In this document: positions 1 to 9,011 of the stretch, in pieces
How positions within the stretch are numbered: the stretch's first letter is position 1
Layout: each line of letters opens with the position of its first letter
From: Candidatus Butyricimonas faecavium
GTDB lineage: Bacteria; Bacteroidota; Bacteroidia; Bacteroidales; Marinifilaceae
Reading direction: 5' to 3'
Length of the DNA stretch: 59,710 nt
Assembly: GCA_944321125.1 (NCBI GenBank)
Contig: CALUKD010000023.1
Span: 1 to 59,710 of the forward strand
The notes under the pieces: generated by a model
The model's input: the letters and a program-made list of their open reading frames with translations, nothing else
Told to the model about the DNA's origin: nothing
Databases searched by the model: none
Program-made: the position numbers and the translations under genes

Positions 1-110
1 CAAGGAGTTGCTCCCGGTATATCCGGGGCACAACTTCGGTACTTTTCCGCTCGTGAGCGAAAGAGCACCGAAGTTGTCCCGAAGAAGTATCGAAGTTGAC
101 AACTGTCTTC
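1..110. repeat. palindromic intergenic repeat
   Basis: A 10-bp perfect inverted repeat, CAACTTCGGT at 31-40 and ACCGAAGTTG at 67-76, encloses a second inner palindrome (CGCTC/GAGCG around 50-60). A third direct copy of CGAAGTTG lies near 91. The spacer also pairs partly, so the whole could fold into a long hairpin. Because it is palindromic, both strands translate to similar short peptides, which argues for a DNA or RNA repeat rather than a gene. It may continue beyond the left edge. Whether it recurs in the genome cannot be seen here. Confidence 0.55.
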
Positions 111-452
111 ATCGGAACTGCAACGGGTTATCACCGAATGATATTATAAAAGTTCCACATATTTTCATATAAGTACATCATCCCAACTCCCCGCATCAAA
201 AGACTTTCATACGCCAATATACTTTTTCGCACCCCAATACATACTTTATCAAACAAAAAAAACATAGATACAACTATTTTGCATATTTTACTCCTAAAAC
301 ACCTCCAAGAATTCAAATACGATCTCTTCAGTTCCTTACTCTCACGCGGGAAAGCACTTTATCACCCATATTTGTTTAATTCACAACTAAAATCATTGTT
401 GTTGTTTAAAATATTTATTATATTGCAAATCAATCTAAAACCTATAAACATT
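111..452. other. AT-rich intergenic region upstream of dsrC
   Basis: No convincing gene is seen. The stretch is AT-rich with frequent stops and low-complexity runs. It should hold the promoter of the dsrC operon. The nearest match to the Bacteroidota -7 consensus TAnnTTTG is CATATTTG at 367-374 (7 of 8), without a clear -33 TTTG partner. Confidence 0.4.
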
Positions 453-770
453 ATGGCAACACTAGAAATCCAAGGAAAGACGTTCGAAGTAGATGGCGAC
501 GGCTTCCTCACCGACCCATCCATCTGGAATGAAGACGTGGCAAAACTTTTTGCAGAAGCAGATGGAATCACAGAATTAAATGACAAACATTGGGCAATTA
601 TCAAAATTATTCGTGATAATTTTGAAGAAAAGGGGAATGCCCCGATGGTACGTACCATTTGCAAAGAGACTGGCTTAAAATTGAAAGACATTTATGAATT
701 GTTCCCATTAGGACCAGCCCGAGGAGCGTGTCGGGTGGCCGGGTTACCGAAACCCGACGGGTGCGTCTAA
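453..770 (+). CDS. dsrC: DsrC-type sulfur carrier protein
   Basis: A 105-residue DsrC/TusE-family protein. The C-terminal swinging arm carries both redox cysteines, Cys93 and the penultimate Cys104, eleven residues apart, in the conserved context CRVAGLPKPDGC. Two cysteines mark genuine DsrC, which carries sulfur as a trisulfide between the dissimilatory sulfite reductase and the DsrMK membrane complex; TusE used in tRNA thiolation has only the last one. The start at 453 (MATLEIQGK) matches the family N-terminus; an in-frame upstream extension looks like untranslated leader. It lies 11 bp before the DsrM-like gene, in an operon with DsrK-like and cysteine desulfurase genes. No dsrAB is visible in the window. 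Confidence 0.9.
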   Translation: MATLEIQGKTFEVDGDGFLTDPSIWNEDVAKLFAEADGITELNDKHWAIIKIIRDNFEEKGNAPMVRTICKETGLKLKDIYELFPLGPARGACRVAGLPKPDGCV

Positions 771-781
771 TACCCACGACC

Positions 782-1444
782 ATGTCTTGGTATATTTGGA
801 CCTCGTTAGTTGCACTTCTTTTCTGTGTGGTACTACTGGGGGGATATTTTGTACGACTTTTAAAACACGGTTCTCCCAAGGACCTTTCTCAAAAGTCAGG
901 GAATATTGCCCAGGCAGTGTGTTATTCTTGTATCGGAGCCATGTCTCCCATGCAAAAAGAATCAGCATACTTACACCTGCCCACTTACACGGCAGGAATA
1001 TTTTTCCATATAGGGAACTTCTTGGCAATAGCCGTGTACCTTCTATTCACGCTCGCGGTTATTTTCAAATTCCAGATTCCTATTGAAAGCGCAACGAACC
1101 TCATCGTCATGATCTTGGCTATTGTGATCTTTATAGCTGCTGTTTGCGGGTTAGCTCTATTTATCAAACGACTGGCCAAAAAGGAACTCAGGGACTTGTC
1201 CTGCGCGGATGATTACATTTCTAATCTTCTCTGTACCATCATGCTTTTCCTGACAACCTATTCACTACTTACTTTACAGTTCGGAGCGACTTACTATATT
1301 ATAATGGCTCTTCTTTTCGTGTGGATGCCCTTGGGCAAAATCAAACACGTGCTTTACTTTTTCTTTGCCAGATATCATTTGGGCTTTTTCTACGGCTGGC
1401 GTGGAACATGGCCTCCTAAAAAAGCGATACAATATGACAAATAA
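782..1444 (+). CDS. DsrM/NarI-like haem b membrane subunit
   Basis: A 220-residue integral membrane protein with about five hydrophobic segments. It resembles the nitrate-reductase gamma/DsrM family: paired histidines in membrane segments (HLPTYTAGIFFH, and KIKH with RYH further on) that could bind b haems, and the C-terminal YGWRGTWPP motif typical of DsrM. In this family the subunit oxidises menaquinol and passes electrons to the DsrK iron-sulfur partner. It is shorter than a usual DsrM of roughly 320-330 residues, nearer NarI in size. The start at 782 (MSWYIW) places it just after dsrC and avoids an extension overlapping dsrC. Its stop overlaps the next gene's ATG by 11 bp, suggesting translational coupling. 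Confidence 0.75.
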   Translation: MSWYIWTSLVALLFCVVLLGGYFVRLLKHGSPKDLSQKSGNIAQAVCYSCIGAMSPMQKESAYLHLPTYTAGIFFHIGNFLAIAVYLLFTLAVIFKFQIPIESATNLIVMILAIVIFIAAVCGLALFIKRLAKKELRDLSCADDYISNLLCTIMLFLTTYSLLTLQFGATYYIIMALLFVWMPLGKIKHVLYFFFARYHLGFFYGWRGTWPPKKAIQYDK

Positions 1445-2735
1445 TATCACAAACGAACAAAAAGCCAAAGCCCTCGCCATTATATCGAACACGAATGACA
1501 GTAAGCTGGAAACCCACCTGAATGCCTGCGTGCGTTGTGGTTTGTGTGCCTCCAGTTGCATGTACTATCTCACGATGAAAGAGGGTAAATATATCCCGGC
1601 ACGAAAAGTAGACCTCGTCAGTTCCATTTACCGACGTTACAAGACATGGCAGGGAGCCATGTTTCCGTCACTATTTCACGCCCGGGAACTGAATCAGGAA
1701 ACATGCGACGAAATGGTTGACTCCCTGTTTGGAGCCTGCACCATGTGCGGACGTTGCGTAAAACACTGTTCCATCGGGGTGGACATCCCCTTCCTTGTAA
1801 AAAAAGGACGCGAGATGCTTGCCGTCATGGGACTCGTACCCAAAACACTCCAAGCAACCGTCGATGCGGCAGTTAATACCGGGAACAACATGGGTATTCC
1901 CACCGAAGAGTTTGTCGACACGATACAATGGATGGAAGAGGAATTGCAAGACGAACTGGAAGACGAGAAATCCGGAATCTTTCTTGACCAGCCCGACAAG
2001 AATGTCTTTTATACCTTGAATCCGCGAGAACCCAAATTCTTCCCGCTCTCGATCTCTGCCATGGCAAAGATATTCTACGCCGCGGGAGAAGAGTGGACCC
2101 TCTCGTCCAAATACTACGACGTGACCAACTACGGGTATTTCAACGGTAATAATGAAGAGGCCACTCAAATTGCCCGCAATCTTTACGACGAGATTCACCG
2201 TCTGCACGGCAAACGACTTGTCCTCGGCGAATGCGGTCACGGTTCAAGGGCCATGCGCTGGGAAGGTCCCAATTATCTCAAGACACAATATGATTTTGAC
2301 ACGCTTACCGTGGTTGAACTCATCGGGGAATACATCCGGAACGGGAGGATTAAACTCGACAAGACACTGAACAGCAAAGTCGTCACCATCCATGACCCGT
2401 GTAATTTGGTTCGCAACGGGGGACTTCTTAATGAAATTCGTTTCGTGGTCAACGCGGCTGCCGCAAACGTCGTGGAAATGACACCCTACGGCACGGACAA
2501 CTTCTGTTGTGGTGGAGGTGGCGGAGCCCTTGCCATGAGCGAGTACAACGAACGTCGTCTGAAAATCGGCAAAATCAAAGCCGACCAAATCACCGCAACG
2601 AAAGCCGAGATCGTCGTGACCCCGTGCCATAATTGCGTGGACCAACTAACTCAAATCAATCACACGTACAAACTGGGTATCACCATAAAGACGGTGGCAG
2701 AATTGGTTGCAGACGCCCTAGTAATTGAAAGTTGA
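1434..2735 (+). CDS. DsrK/HdrD-like iron-sulfur subunit
   Basis: A 433-residue (Fe-S) protein. The N-terminal ferredoxin-like domain has two CxxCxxCxxxC clusters (Cys32/35/38/42 and Cys102/105/108/112), enough for two [4Fe-4S] centres. The C-terminal CCG domain is complete: Cys323, the Cys358-Cys359 pair in FCCGGGGG, and Cys398-x2-Cys401, with another conserved Cys267 upstream. In HdrD and DsrK this motif holds the special [4Fe-4S] centre that reduces a disulfide, for DsrK the oxidised or trisulfide form of DsrC. It overlaps the membrane subunit gene, so the pair probably forms a menaquinol:DsrC oxidoreductase facing the cytoplasm. The start ATG at 1434 was chosen over an upstream in-frame codon buried in the preceding gene. 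Confidence 0.85.
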   Translation: MTNNITNEQKAKALAIISNTNDSKLETHLNACVRCGLCASSCMYYLTMKEGKYIPARKVDLVSSIYRRYKTWQGAMFPSLFHARELNQETCDEMVDSLFGACTMCGRCVKHCSIGVDIPFLVKKGREMLAVMGLVPKTLQATVDAAVNTGNNMGIPTEEFVDTIQWMEEELQDELEDEKSGIFLDQPDKNVFYTLNPREPKFFPLSISAMAKIFYAAGEEWTLSSKYYDVTNYGYFNGNNEEATQIARNLYDEIHRLHGKRLVLGECGHGSRAMRWEGPNYLKTQYDFDTLTVVELIGEYIRNGRIKLDKTLNSKVVTIHDPCNLVRNGGLLNEIRFVVNAAAANVVEMTPYGTDNFCCGGGGGALAMSEYNERRLKIGKIKADQITATKAEIVVTPCHNCVDQLTQINHTYKLGITIKTVAELVADALVIES

Positions 2736-2757
2736 AAAACCTAAAATTTATAATCTT

Positions 2758-3921
2758 ATGAGCAAATTAATCTACCTAGACAATTCAGCAACCAGCTTCC
2801 CGAAGCCGGATGTAGTTTATGATTTCATGAACGATTTTTACCGCAAACACGGTGTAAACCCGGGACGTTCAGGATTTGATGCTGCCGTTGAAACGGAAGA
2901 AGTTGTAAACTCCACTCGCAAAATGTTGACCAAATTGTTCAACGGGGGGAATGACCACAACAGACTAACGTTCAGTTATAACGCCACAGACTCCTTGAAC
3001 TTGATCATTAATGGTTTGGTAGAGAAAGGGATTCACGTGGTATCTACCATGCTGGAACACAACTCCGTGTTGCGTCCACTAAATATGCACCATCAAAACG
3101 GAACCATTGACGTGACTTACGTGCCTTTTGATGAACATGGTTACGTGCATCCGGACGATATAAAAAATGCTATTCGCCCGAACACGAAATTTGTTGTCGT
3201 AACCCATTGCTCCAACGTACTGGGAACGATCCAACCACTGACTGAAATCGGCAAAATTTGTAAAGAGAAAGGTGTTATCTTCGTGGTTGATGGCAGTCAA
3301 GGTGCCGGAGCTGTCGACCTCGACATGCAAGCATCTGGAATCGACGTATATTGTTTCACGGGCCACAAATGCTTAATGGGACCGACGGGAATCGGAGGTT
3401 CATACGTGCGTGAAGGCATTGAAATCAAGCACACCCGTGCCGGAGGAACCGGAGTTCGTTCCGCCTACCCCGTACATCTGGATGAATATCCTTACCGTCT
3501 GGAATATGGAACACTCAATTTGCTCGGTGTCGCCGGATTAAATGCCGGGGTAAAATGGATTCAAGAACAAGGAATCATGAATATCCACCATCGGGAAATT
3601 CAACTTTGGGATAAACTCCGCAAAGCATTACAAGACATCGATGGCGTAACCACCTACTGCGCACACAGCACAGAGAACCAGAATCCAGTGTTGAGTTTCA
3701 ACATTAAAGGTTTTGACTCCGGGGACGTGGGAACCATGCTTGATGTAGACTACAATATCGCCGTGAGAACCGGTTTGCAATGTGCCCCGAAGGTACATGA
3801 AGTTATCGGTACATTCGATATTCATGGCACCGTCCGCATGAGTATCGGGGCTTTCACCACGGAAGAAGACGTTAACACCGCCATCGAAGCTATAAAAGAA
3901 ATAGCCGCAATCAGGAATTAA
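2758..3921 (+). CDS. cysteine desulfurase (class V aminotransferase)
   Basis: A 387-residue PLP enzyme of the NifS/SufS/CsdB superfamily. It has the N-terminal YLDNSATSFPKP motif, the PLP lysine in GHKCLMGPTG (Lys204) and the catalytic cysteine in RTGLQCAPKVH (Cys342). The RTGLxCAP context fits the group often annotated simply as 'cysteine desulfurase family protein'. The reaction is cysteine to alanine plus an enzyme persulfide. It lies 22 bp after the DsrK-like gene and before a terminator, so it is probably cotranscribed and may donate sulfane sulfur to DsrC or supply Fe-S assembly. The acceptor is inferred. Start at 2758 (MSKLIYLDN) fits the family. Confidence 0.88.
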   Translation: MSKLIYLDNSATSFPKPDVVYDFMNDFYRKHGVNPGRSGFDAAVETEEVVNSTRKMLTKLFNGGNDHNRLTFSYNATDSLNLIINGLVEKGIHVVSTMLEHNSVLRPLNMHHQNGTIDVTYVPFDEHGYVHPDDIKNAIRPNTKFVVVTHCSNVLGTIQPLTEIGKICKEKGVIFVVDGSQGAGAVDLDMQASGIDVYCFTGHKCLMGPTGIGGSYVREGIEIKHTRAGGTGVRSAYPVHLDEYPYRLEYGTLNLLGVAGLNAGVKWIQEQGIMNIHHREIQLWDKLRKALQDIDGVTTYCAHSTENQNPVLSFNIKGFDSGDVGTMLDVDYNIAVRTGLQCAPKVHEVIGTFDIHGTVRMSIGAFTTEEDVNTAIEAIKEIAAIRN

Positions 3922-3944
3922 AAATCACTTACTTATTAAAAGAA

Positions 3945-3979
3945 CCCGCCTTCACAATATCATGGAGGCGGGCTTTTTT
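3945..3979 (+). terminator. rho-independent terminator of the dsr operon
   Basis: A perfect stem CCCGCCT (3945-3951) / AGGCGGG (3966-3972) is followed by C and six T residues. It sits 24 bp after the cysteine desulfurase stop, between convergent transcription units, and may also slow the opposite strand. Confidence 0.85.
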
Positions 3980-4036
3980 CAAGATTCATCCCTTTCAATT
4001 TTCCCATTCATCAAAAAGACATTCAACAGCACAACT

Positions 4037-6301
4037 CTATTTTCCCCTTCGCCGGAACCATAGGCCTAACGCTATCAATAACAATATTCCGGGATAGATT
4101 CCCATGAAAGCGATACTGACCCATTTCGAATTTTGCCTCGTAATATCAATCCATTCATCCGGGAAAGGAGGACGAACGAGCTCCACGGGCGTATACCCAT
4201 CTGTAAGCCAATGAACGGTAGCTTGCATCGCCTCCAGATTCGAAACTCCCTCTGCAGCTTTAAAACCCATTCCGGTATTGCTAAAATAATCGGCATTCCC
4301 ATAAACAACAATCTTTTGCTCCCTATCTTCCACTTTTCGATACAGCGACAAACCGGTTACATAAACTTTCTCTACTTCTCCCGCCGCAAGGTTCAAACGA
4401 ACAGTATCATCCATAAAATTCGTTGTTTCCACTTCATTCCATACTCTCTCGTTTACCGTGGCAAACAACGGGATAACCTCAAACCCCTTATCCGTTGAAT
4501 ACTCCATTCCACAACATCCGATACCGGCAATAACCATCTCGTATTGCATACACTCTTGTAACATACCTTCCAAACGGAAAGCAGAACCTCCCAATGAACC
4601 GGCATATATGACATCCGGAGTTGTTCGATCGTTGGGTGAAACCAAACAGCCCGGAACGACTTTTACTCCTAGCTTTTCCAATTCACCCTTCATATCTTCT
4701 GAGGTTTGAGGTTTCAACATAACAAGTAAATTACCTCCCCTATCAATATAATGTCGCAAATTAGCTTTCGCCTGCTCTGTCATCTTTCCCCGAATATCTG
4801 CAAGTATCACGATATTTATATCCGGCGAAACAACCTCATCCAAAGAAATCTCAACCGGGTCAAGACCGCTATTTATCAATGAATAACGAAAAGATTTTTC
4901 TCTGACAAAAACCCGATAATCACGTTCTGCCCTTTTTGTCATACTTCTCTCTCCCAACCCGGTTACAAAACCGACTTTCGGACGCTTCTCCAAAAAATTC
5001 CGGAACATTACATAGTAATCCGTTTCATTTGGAAATTTATTGGCATCATTATACGTAGGCAACACCTCTTTCTGCCCATTCTCTCTTTCAAAAACACGAA
5101 TAATATTTATACCCTCTGCAAAAGAATCTATCGGAATATCCAATTTATTCGAAGGTAATATTTTATCTATATTTTCATTCCTAAAATCAACATTAAACAA
5201 AACCTCCTGCATATCCGCACTTTCCGGATAATAATAAACATATTTCATTTTAATCTCTGGCTTAAACCGGACATAAGGCATTAGATTTACGGCCATATCT
5301 TCTTTTATATAGCCAGATCCGATATATCCGAAATCATCCGCTAAAACATTCCCATAAGTAGTTATCGTCATTCCCCCTTCCAAACGAGACAATAAATCCC
5401 GCGTATCTTCGACTAAAGACATTGATTTTGTTTGAGTCGCATCATAAAAAAACATTAATTTGGGCCGAGATGTAAAATATCCCAAAAGCAAAACACCCGA
5501 AAACAATATCAGGAACTTACTCCAAGTTACAATCCGTCTGCTTTTTTGTCTCGCAGCCTGTAATTGAATAATCGTCAAGGCCAGAAATGACACGATCAAT
5601 ATCAAAAAATACAGCACGTCTTCACTACATATCAAACCTTCTATAAATTTCTGGGCTCGTCCGGATATAGACAACCAATAAGTAAGTTCCCTCACAAAAT
5701 CAATATTTTGCCAAAGATTCCTCACGTAATTCAATATCGCCAATACAGACAAGGTACACAAAGCAGCCACCAATTGATAGGAAGTAATACTCGACATAAA
5801 TAAGCCGATAGCCGCGTACACGCATATCAACAAATAAATCCCCAACAAACCGGACAAACAAAGTCCCCAATCAAAATGGGCAATGTTCATCCCGGCAAAA
5901 ACAACAAACACGAAAAGGATAACGATCAACACAAAGGCATATATCATCGTAGACAGATATTTTCCTAAAATAATCTGCGTGTTCGTAATCGGTGAATTAT
6001 ACAATAACTTTATTGAACCGCTACTATACTCCCGGCTCATCAAACCCATTGTCAGCAAGGGAATATAAAGATAAAGAAAAAATAATATTTTTGTAAAAAG
6101 TCCTTCTACCCCGGAAAATGTAGAAGCCGTCAAACCGGAAAAACCACGCCCCAACATGGATTGGTATTTTATCATCCCTTCAAAAAAAACAGAAAACTGC
6201 ATACTCGCTTGAAAAGTAAAAATTATAATAATCATCCAAGCTATCGGAGAATAGAATAACACTTGTAATTCCGTCTTAGCTATTTTATATATTGTTCTCA
6301 T
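4037..6301 (-). CDS. GldF/GldG-like ABC permease fusion
   Basis: A 754-residue fusion of an ABC-2 permease and a Gld_G-type auxiliary domain. The N-terminal 260 or so residues carry six hydrophobic segments, beginning with a short cytoplasmic stretch and the first membrane helix (AWMIIIIFTFQASMQF). The middle and C-terminal part (about 290-720) is a large soluble domain of the ABC auxiliary/GldG kind, with motifs such as VGFVTGLGE and LVMLKPQTSEDM, and one final helix before the C-terminus RRRGK. It lies 9 bp downstream of its ATPase. In gliding flavobacteria GldA, GldF and GldG form an ABC transporter; in non-gliding gut species the substrate is unknown. Confidence 0.82.
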   Translation of the reverse strand: MRTIYKIAKTELQVLFYSPIAWMIIIIFTFQASMQFSVFFEGMIKYQSMLGRGFSGLTASTFSGVEGLFTKILFFLYLYIPLLTMGLMSREYSSGSIKLLYNSPITNTQIILGKYLSTMIYAFVLIVILFVFVVFAGMNIAHFDWGLCLSGLLGIYLLICVYAAIGLFMSSITSYQLVAALCTLSVLAILNYVRNLWQNIDFVRELTYWLSISGRAQKFIEGLICSEDVLYFLILIVSFLALTIIQLQAARQKSRRIVTWSKFLILFSGVLLLGYFTSRPKLMFFYDATQTKSMSLVEDTRDLLSRLEGGMTITTYGNVLADDFGYIGSGYIKEDMAVNLMPYVRFKPEIKMKYVYYYPESADMQEVLFNVDFRNENIDKILPSNKLDIPIDSFAEGINIIRVFERENGQKEVLPTYNDANKFPNETDYYVMFRNFLEKRPKVGFVTGLGERSMTKRAERDYRVFVREKSFRYSLINSGLDPVEISLDEVVSPDINIVILADIRGKMTEQAKANLRHYIDRGGNLLVMLKPQTSEDMKGELEKLGVKVVPGCLVSPNDRTTPDVIYAGSLGGSAFRLEGMLQECMQYEMVIAGIGCCGMEYSTDKGFEVIPLFATVNERVWNEVETTNFMDDTVRLNLAAGEVEKVYVTGLSLYRKVEDREQKIVVYGNADYFSNTGMGFKAAEGVSNLEAMQATVHWLTDGYTPVELVRPPFPDEWIDITRQNSKWVSIAFMGIYPGILLLIALGLWFRRRGK

Positions 6302-6310
6302 ACATTTTAA

Positions 6311-7240
6311 TTAATTATTGTTATTCCTCGATAACTCGGCAAAAACAGTATCCATAGAGATCTTTTCTATATAGATCTCTCTCAATTCCCAGTTTTTCGC
6401 CACACTTGTTTCCACAATCTGTCGAATCGCCACATCCTTATCCGTAAAATGAATCCTGAATTTATTTCCATCAACTATTTCAACTTTCCGAATCCCGGGA
6501 ATCAATTGTAAATCCGCATCATGTACACTACCAGCAAAAGAGGCACACAGAGAATCAGAGGCAACAGTATTATTAAATTCCTCCACGGTACCGGAAAAAA
6601 CAACATGCCAGTGTTCTATCATCCGAATATAATCACAAACCACTTGAACCTCTGACAAAATATGCGTAGAAAGAAGTACCGTCCGATCTTGTGCTATCTC
6701 TTTTATAAGATGCCTGATTTCAACTATTTGATTAGGGTCTAATCCGTTTGTCGGCTCATCCAGCACAACCAGTTCAGGTTTATGAATGATTGCCTGAGCG
6801 ATGCCGACCCGTTGTTGATACCCTCCCGATAAATTACGAATCAATCTATTTTGAAAGTGTTCAAGCTTACATTGTCCCATCACTTCCAAGACGGCACGAG
6901 AAATCTCTTTGGGAGGGATTTTCCGCAAATTTGCACAATATACCAAAAACTCTTTTACCGTCAGTTCCGACTGTAAAGGCGGTTTCTGCGGTAAAAAACC
7001 ATTATGCATCCTAGCCTTTACCGGATTTTCCCTGAGACTGATCCCTTTTATAAAAATCTCCCCGTGAGTTGGTTTCAACACACCACACATAATATTCATC
7101 ATGGTAGATTTACCGGCTCCATTTGAACCGAGCAAACCATAAATACCATTTTTACAAATCTCAAAGTTAATATCTTTTATTGCCCACTGGACACTATAAC
7201 GGTGAGATAAATCTTTCACTAAAACAACAGGTTCTCCCAT
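6311..7240 (-). CDS. GldA-like ABC transporter ATPase
   Basis: A 309-residue ABC ATPase from the ATG at 7240; a TTG three codons upstream is possible but less likely. Visible motifs are Walker A GSNGAGKST, the ABC signature LSGGYQQRVG, Walker B LVVLDEPTNGLDP and the H-loop STHILSEV. The last 90 residues are an ATPase-specific extension, as in GldA/NatA-type exporters. It is directly upstream of the fused GldFG permease and together they form one exporter. Confidence 0.88.
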   Translation of the reverse strand: MGEPVVLVKDLSHRYSVQWAIKDINFEICKNGIYGLLGSNGAGKSTMMNIMCGVLKPTHGEIFIKGISLRENPVKARMHNGFLPQKPPLQSELTVKEFLVYCANLRKIPPKEISRAVLEVMGQCKLEHFQNRLIRNLSGGYQQRVGIAQAIIHKPELVVLDEPTNGLDPNQIVEIRHLIKEIAQDRTVLLSTHILSEVQVVCDYIRMIEHWHVVFSGTVEEFNNTVASDSLCASFAGSVHDADLQLIPGIRKVEIVDGNKFRIHFTDKDVAIRQIVETSVAKNWELREIYIEKISMDTVFAELSRNNNN

Positions 7241-7359
7241 ACAATACAAATTAAATTTCTTACAATCTTTACAAATATCACACGCCCCTCCCTCTGCCCG
7301 AGAAAATGGAAACTATATCAGCCAATTTCCCGAACAGAAGAATCATATGAAGAATAAAC

Positions 7360-8061
7360 TCAATTAGAAGCGTCTCTTACACATCGCAAACTCAACATTT
7401 TTTTAGGCAACGTACTAAAACGTCCCAATTTAGAATAATTATATCGAACCTGTCGATAAATGACAGCATCCTCTTTACCCATGTCCCGTGTCGATGACCA
7501 GAAAAATCCGTAGAATCCGACAAAATTAGGAGTATAATTATTTACATCTATCCCGGAACTGCTCGGTTCATAATTAATGAATCCGCCCAACCGCAACCAA
7601 ATACTCTCCTGAAGTTGTAATATCTCTCCTTCTCGATCTCCCCGCCACCCGAATTGGATCAAATCTTTTCCGTCCATCCCTACAATTCTCTCTAAATTTT
7701 GCCAATCCTCATCGGAAGGAATTCTCCAACCTTGCGGCACAGCAGATTCTGCCGCCACGTAATCGTACAAATAACCATATCTGGCATAGTTACGTTCCTC
7801 CTGTTCCTTTCGTTCTTCTGCAGTAATCAGCTTTTCGGAATAAATCCGGCTCTGTCCCTGATCTGTTTTATAACGTATATTCTCCACCATCCATTCCAAA
7901 TTACCATATCGAACCCAATGATAAACACTACCGTCCCGCTCGTCAACAAATTCCCCATTTACACTCGGAAGTAACAATGGTGAAGAATCGTCATCGCCGC
8001 ACGCTACCACACTACAAAAAAATAAACTTCCAATAAACAATCTATATATACTTCTCATCAT
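7360..8061 (-). CDS. FISUMP-domain lipoprotein
   Basis: A lipoprotein of about 234 residues. A short hydrophobic signal ends in a lipobox-like SVVACGDDD, so Cys is probably lipidated; the acidic residues after it fit Bacteroidota surface-exposed lipoproteins. The rest matches the Fibrobacter succinogenes major paralogous (FISUMP) domain: the early WMVENIRY segment, the central YGYLYDY and PQGWRIPSDEDW motifs, FWSSTRD, and the ending LSLRCVRD. These domains are common in surface proteins near SusCD loci, but the function is unknown. ATG codons at 8061 and 8058 are both plausible starts. It follows the metallopeptidase-like gene by about 9 bp. Confidence 0.75.
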   Translation of the reverse strand: MMRSIYRLFIGSLFFCSVVACGDDDSSPLLLPSVNGEFVDERDGSVYHWVRYGNLEWMVENIRYKTDQGQSRIYSEKLITAEERKEQEERNYARYGYLYDYVAAESAVPQGWRIPSDEDWQNLERIVGMDGKDLIQFGWRGDREGEILQLQESIWLRLGGFINYEPSSSGIDVNNYTPNFVGFYGFFWSSTRDMGKEDAVIYRQVRYNYSKLGRFSTLPKKMLSLRCVRDASN

Positions 8062-8070
8062 AATCACAAA

Positions 8071-9000
8071 CTATTGATTCAACAATTCTAAATGATACCC
8101 TAAATCTTTAACCACCTGTTTTATCAAGTTATATTTCTGAATCACTAACGGATACTCTTCATTTTCTTCCAAAAATGCCTCTTCATCTTCAAATAACACG
8201 TTTACAAAAGATTCCAAATCTTCAGATTTCACGGGGAAATAAGCATAATCATAAGATATATAACCTTCCAAAAAACCTAACTCGCGCAAATCCTCGATAT
8301 AATCTATATCCCAACCGATTTCCAACCCCTCTTTCCCGTAATATTCCTCACCCAAAGCATAAAATGCAGCCAACTCCACGGTCTTTGCCAATAACGAAGT
8401 TTCTATCATATTTTTAAATAAACCGCGAACAAACTCCCGTTTTTCCACATCACTCATTTCCAATACGTCTCCTAAAGACAAAGCCAAACATCTCACTCCA
8501 GAATAAAAATCAACAGCAACCCTGCTCCCGTAAAAACCAGACCCGACATCATCCCCATCGTCTACCAGGAATCTCGTTCTGAATACAGTATCTACCAACA
8601 AAAAAGAATAAGGATAAGCTTTTTTCTCCAACAAAGGCAAAATACTCTCTTTTACAAACTCAACCACTTCCCTTTTACTTTCCAAAGTTTCCAAATAGTG
8701 GAAAGTAAACTTATCGCTCGATGCAGACACTACACCATACCCCAATTCTACCGTTTCAAAAGAATAAATCGGTAAACCATCTATATCGTTCCCCAACAAT
8801 TTCTTACGCAACGTATCATTAAACAACAGGTAACAACCTGTTTCTTCTTGAAAATTCCGTCTCAACACGGATTCTTCATCACTTGCCCCTTCCGGAACTT
8901 CAAAATAATTTTCAACTCCACCGCTAGGAAATAAATCTTTTTCTTTTTCACAAGCGACAGCCAGCGATAAGAATACAATAAAACCCAATATCTTATACAT
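8071..9000 (-). CDS. SusCD-associated metallopeptidase-like lipoprotein, HExxH lost
   Basis: A 309-residue lipoprotein (signal with lipobox SLAVACEKE). The segment ETGCYLLFNDTL and the position after SusD resemble the substrate-import-associated zinc metallohydrolase lipoproteins that accompany SusC/SusD in many Bacteroidota. Those proteins carry HExxH. No HExxH is present here: the region where it would be expected reads KNMIETSLLAKTVELAA. It is therefore probably a non-catalytic relative acting as a surface binding protein. Family assignment rests on layout and short motifs only, so it could be an unrelated surface lipoprotein. It lies 11 bp after susD. Confidence 0.55.
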   Translation of the reverse strand: MYKILGFIVFLSLAVACEKEKDLFPSGGVENYFEVPEGASDEESVLRRNFQEETGCYLLFNDTLRKKLLGNDIDGLPIYSFETVELGYGVVSASSDKFTFHYLETLESKREVVEFVKESILPLLEKKAYPYSFLLVDTVFRTRFLVDDGDDVGSGFYGSRVAVDFYSGVRCLALSLGDVLEMSDVEKREFVRGLFKNMIETSLLAKTVELAAFYALGEEYYGKEGLEIGWDIDYIEDLRELGFLEGYISYDYAYFPVKSEDLESFVNVLFEDEEAFLEENEEYPLVIQKYNLIKQVVKDLGYHLELLNQ

Positions 9001-9011
9001 ATCACCTATTT

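Noticed and set aside
279-452. N-terminal extension of dsrC in the same frame
   Set aside because: The extra residues are AT-rich leader with no match to the family; MATLEIQGK at 453 is the normal DsrC start.
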